Assembly: GCA_017995495.1 (NCBI GenBank)
Contig: JAGOIS010000099.1
Location: forward strand, 1-5,939
Reading direction: 5' to 3'
DNA from: Candidatus Cloacimonadota bacterium
GTDB taxonomy: Bacteria > Cloacimonadota > Cloacimonadia > Cloacimonadales > Cloacimonadaceae
DNA length: 5,939 nt
The notes below the pieces were generated by a model. That model made no database searches and was not told where the DNA came from. It was given only the letters and a program-made list of their open reading frames with translations. Of this stretch, positions 5,723-5,939 are shown in pieces (within the stretch, counting starts at the first letter, position 1; each line of letters starts with the position of its first letter). The position numbers and the translations under genes are program-made.

Positions 5723-5793
5723 ATCAATACGGAATAAATACGGAATCAATACGGATGAAATCCGTATTGATTCCGTATTTATTCCGTATTGAT
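5723..5793. repeat. Perfect 34-bp inverted repeat made of six 11-mers, 3-base centre
   Basis: The left arm (5723-5756) reads ATCAATACGGA, ATAAATACGGA, ATCAATACGGA, T. The centre is GAA (5757-5759). The right arm (5760-5793) is the exact reverse complement with no mismatch, including the single variant base of each middle unit. The arms are about 32% GC, well below the surroundings. Neither strand has a T-tract after the stem, so it is not a standard terminator. The 11-base period, close to one helical turn, would place bound proteins on one DNA face. It could be an operator array, an iteron-like or segregation site, or a dispersed genomic palindrome. Confidence 0.97.
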
Positions 5794-5820
5794 CGCGAGG
5801 GCCAGGCGGTTTTGGCCAGA

Positions 5821-5871
5821 TTTAGCTTGACAAGGCTCTGCCTGCGGAAATAATTGCCGAGATAAGCTAAA
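5821..5871. repeat. 8-bp inverted repeat flanking the kinase-gene promoter
   Basis: TTTAGCTT (5821-5828) and AAGCTAAA (5864-5871) are exact reverse complements separated by 35 bases. The left copy touches the -35 box and the right copy lies just past the expected transcription start, which is where paired repressor half-sites could act. Function is inferred from position only. Confidence 0.4.
5827..5854 (+). promoter_or_regulatory. Strong sigma-70-like promoter for the gene at the right edge
   Basis: A perfect TTGACA (5827-5832) and AATAAT (5849-5854, five of six matches) are 16 bases apart. The expected start near 5861 leaves about 25 bases before ATG 5886, a typical short leader with its own GAGG site. 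Confidence 0.65.
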
Positions 5872-5885
5872 ATGAGGTTTGCAGA

Positions 5886-5939
5886 ATGGAACTCAGGCTT
5901 GAGCAGCTTCAATTTCCCTCCGAGACCAATGTGATTCTG
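5886..5939 (+). CDS. Probable adenosine-specific kinase (COG1839/DUF355 type), first 18 codons only
   Basis: Only 18 residues are present (MELRLEQLQF, PSETNVIL) before the window ends. GAGG lies eight bases before ATG, and a good promoter precedes it, so the start is well supported. The opening, a charged MELxL strand followed by a short acidic turn and NVIL, resembles the N-terminus I recall for the small adenosine-specific kinase family of archaea and some bacteria, where the next residues are usually GQxHFIKTVED. That family has about 160 residues. With so little sequence the family call is tentative, although the presence of a gene here is likely. Confidence 0.5.
   Translation, partial: MELRLEQLQFPSETNVIL

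Noticed and set aside
5432..5749. Minus-strand frames of 105 and 96 codons in the right intergenic stretch
   Set aside because: Their starts fall in or beside the palindrome without a ribosome binding site, two frames overlap each other, and the promoter at 5434-5463 lies within their ends.
5723..5793. The palindrome as a CRISPR array or an intrinsic terminator
   Set aside because: Its 11-base units are contiguous with no spacers, and no T-tract follows the stem on either strand.
5724..5912. A 62-codon minus-strand frame reading through the palindrome
   Set aside because: Much of it is translated inverted repeat, and it is antisense to the well-supported promoter and start at 5827-5888.

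Overview
The window is bacterial, moderately GC-rich, with strong AAGGAG-type ribosome binding sites and sigma-70-like promoters. The mix of a fused molybdo-hydroxylase subunit, a lipoprotein joining a chitobiase-C-terminal-like domain to a SUMF1 domain, and the start of a probable adenosine-specific kinase would fit an anaerobic, perhaps syntrophic lineage such as Cloacimonadota. That placement is inference from gene content and style only.

Left part (1-1325, minus strand): the first 441 residues of an XdhA-type subunit, with two [2Fe-2S] domains followed by an FAD domain. It runs off the left edge, so it has no stop codon in the window. From 1326 to 1543 a divergent intergenic region holds a good plus-strand promoter, repeated operator-like words and a structured leader. 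This region drives an ECF sigma factor gene (1544-2032). That gene overlaps by 13 bases a 406-residue unrecognised protein (2020-3240) built of about a dozen irregular 22-26-residue repeats. The pair ends at a textbook intrinsic terminator (3269-3298).

Middle part (3300-4034): one small plus-strand unit with a 64-codon reading frame and a second well-placed ribosome binding site for a 22-codon internal start. A long terminator hairpin follows 18 bases after the stop. About 390 bases without a convincing gene come next. They contain a three-copy 'GCAGGAGTNATTCAGC' repeat (two direct, one inverted) and several hairpins.

Right part (minus strand, 5463 down to 4035): a promoter, a leader of about 175 bases with GC-rich hairpins, a 41-codon small ORF with an excellent ribosome binding site, and a SUMF1-type lipoprotein gene that starts at or just after the small ORF's stop. 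These look like one coupled operon. The lipoprotein lacks one of the two catalytic cysteines of true formylglycine-generating enzymes.

Far right (5464-5939): a gene-free stretch contains the most striking element of the window, a perfect 34-bp inverted repeat with a 3-base centre, each arm being three tandem 11-mers. A plus-strand promoter flanked by an 8-bp inverted repeat follows, then the first 18 codons of a probable adenosine-specific kinase.
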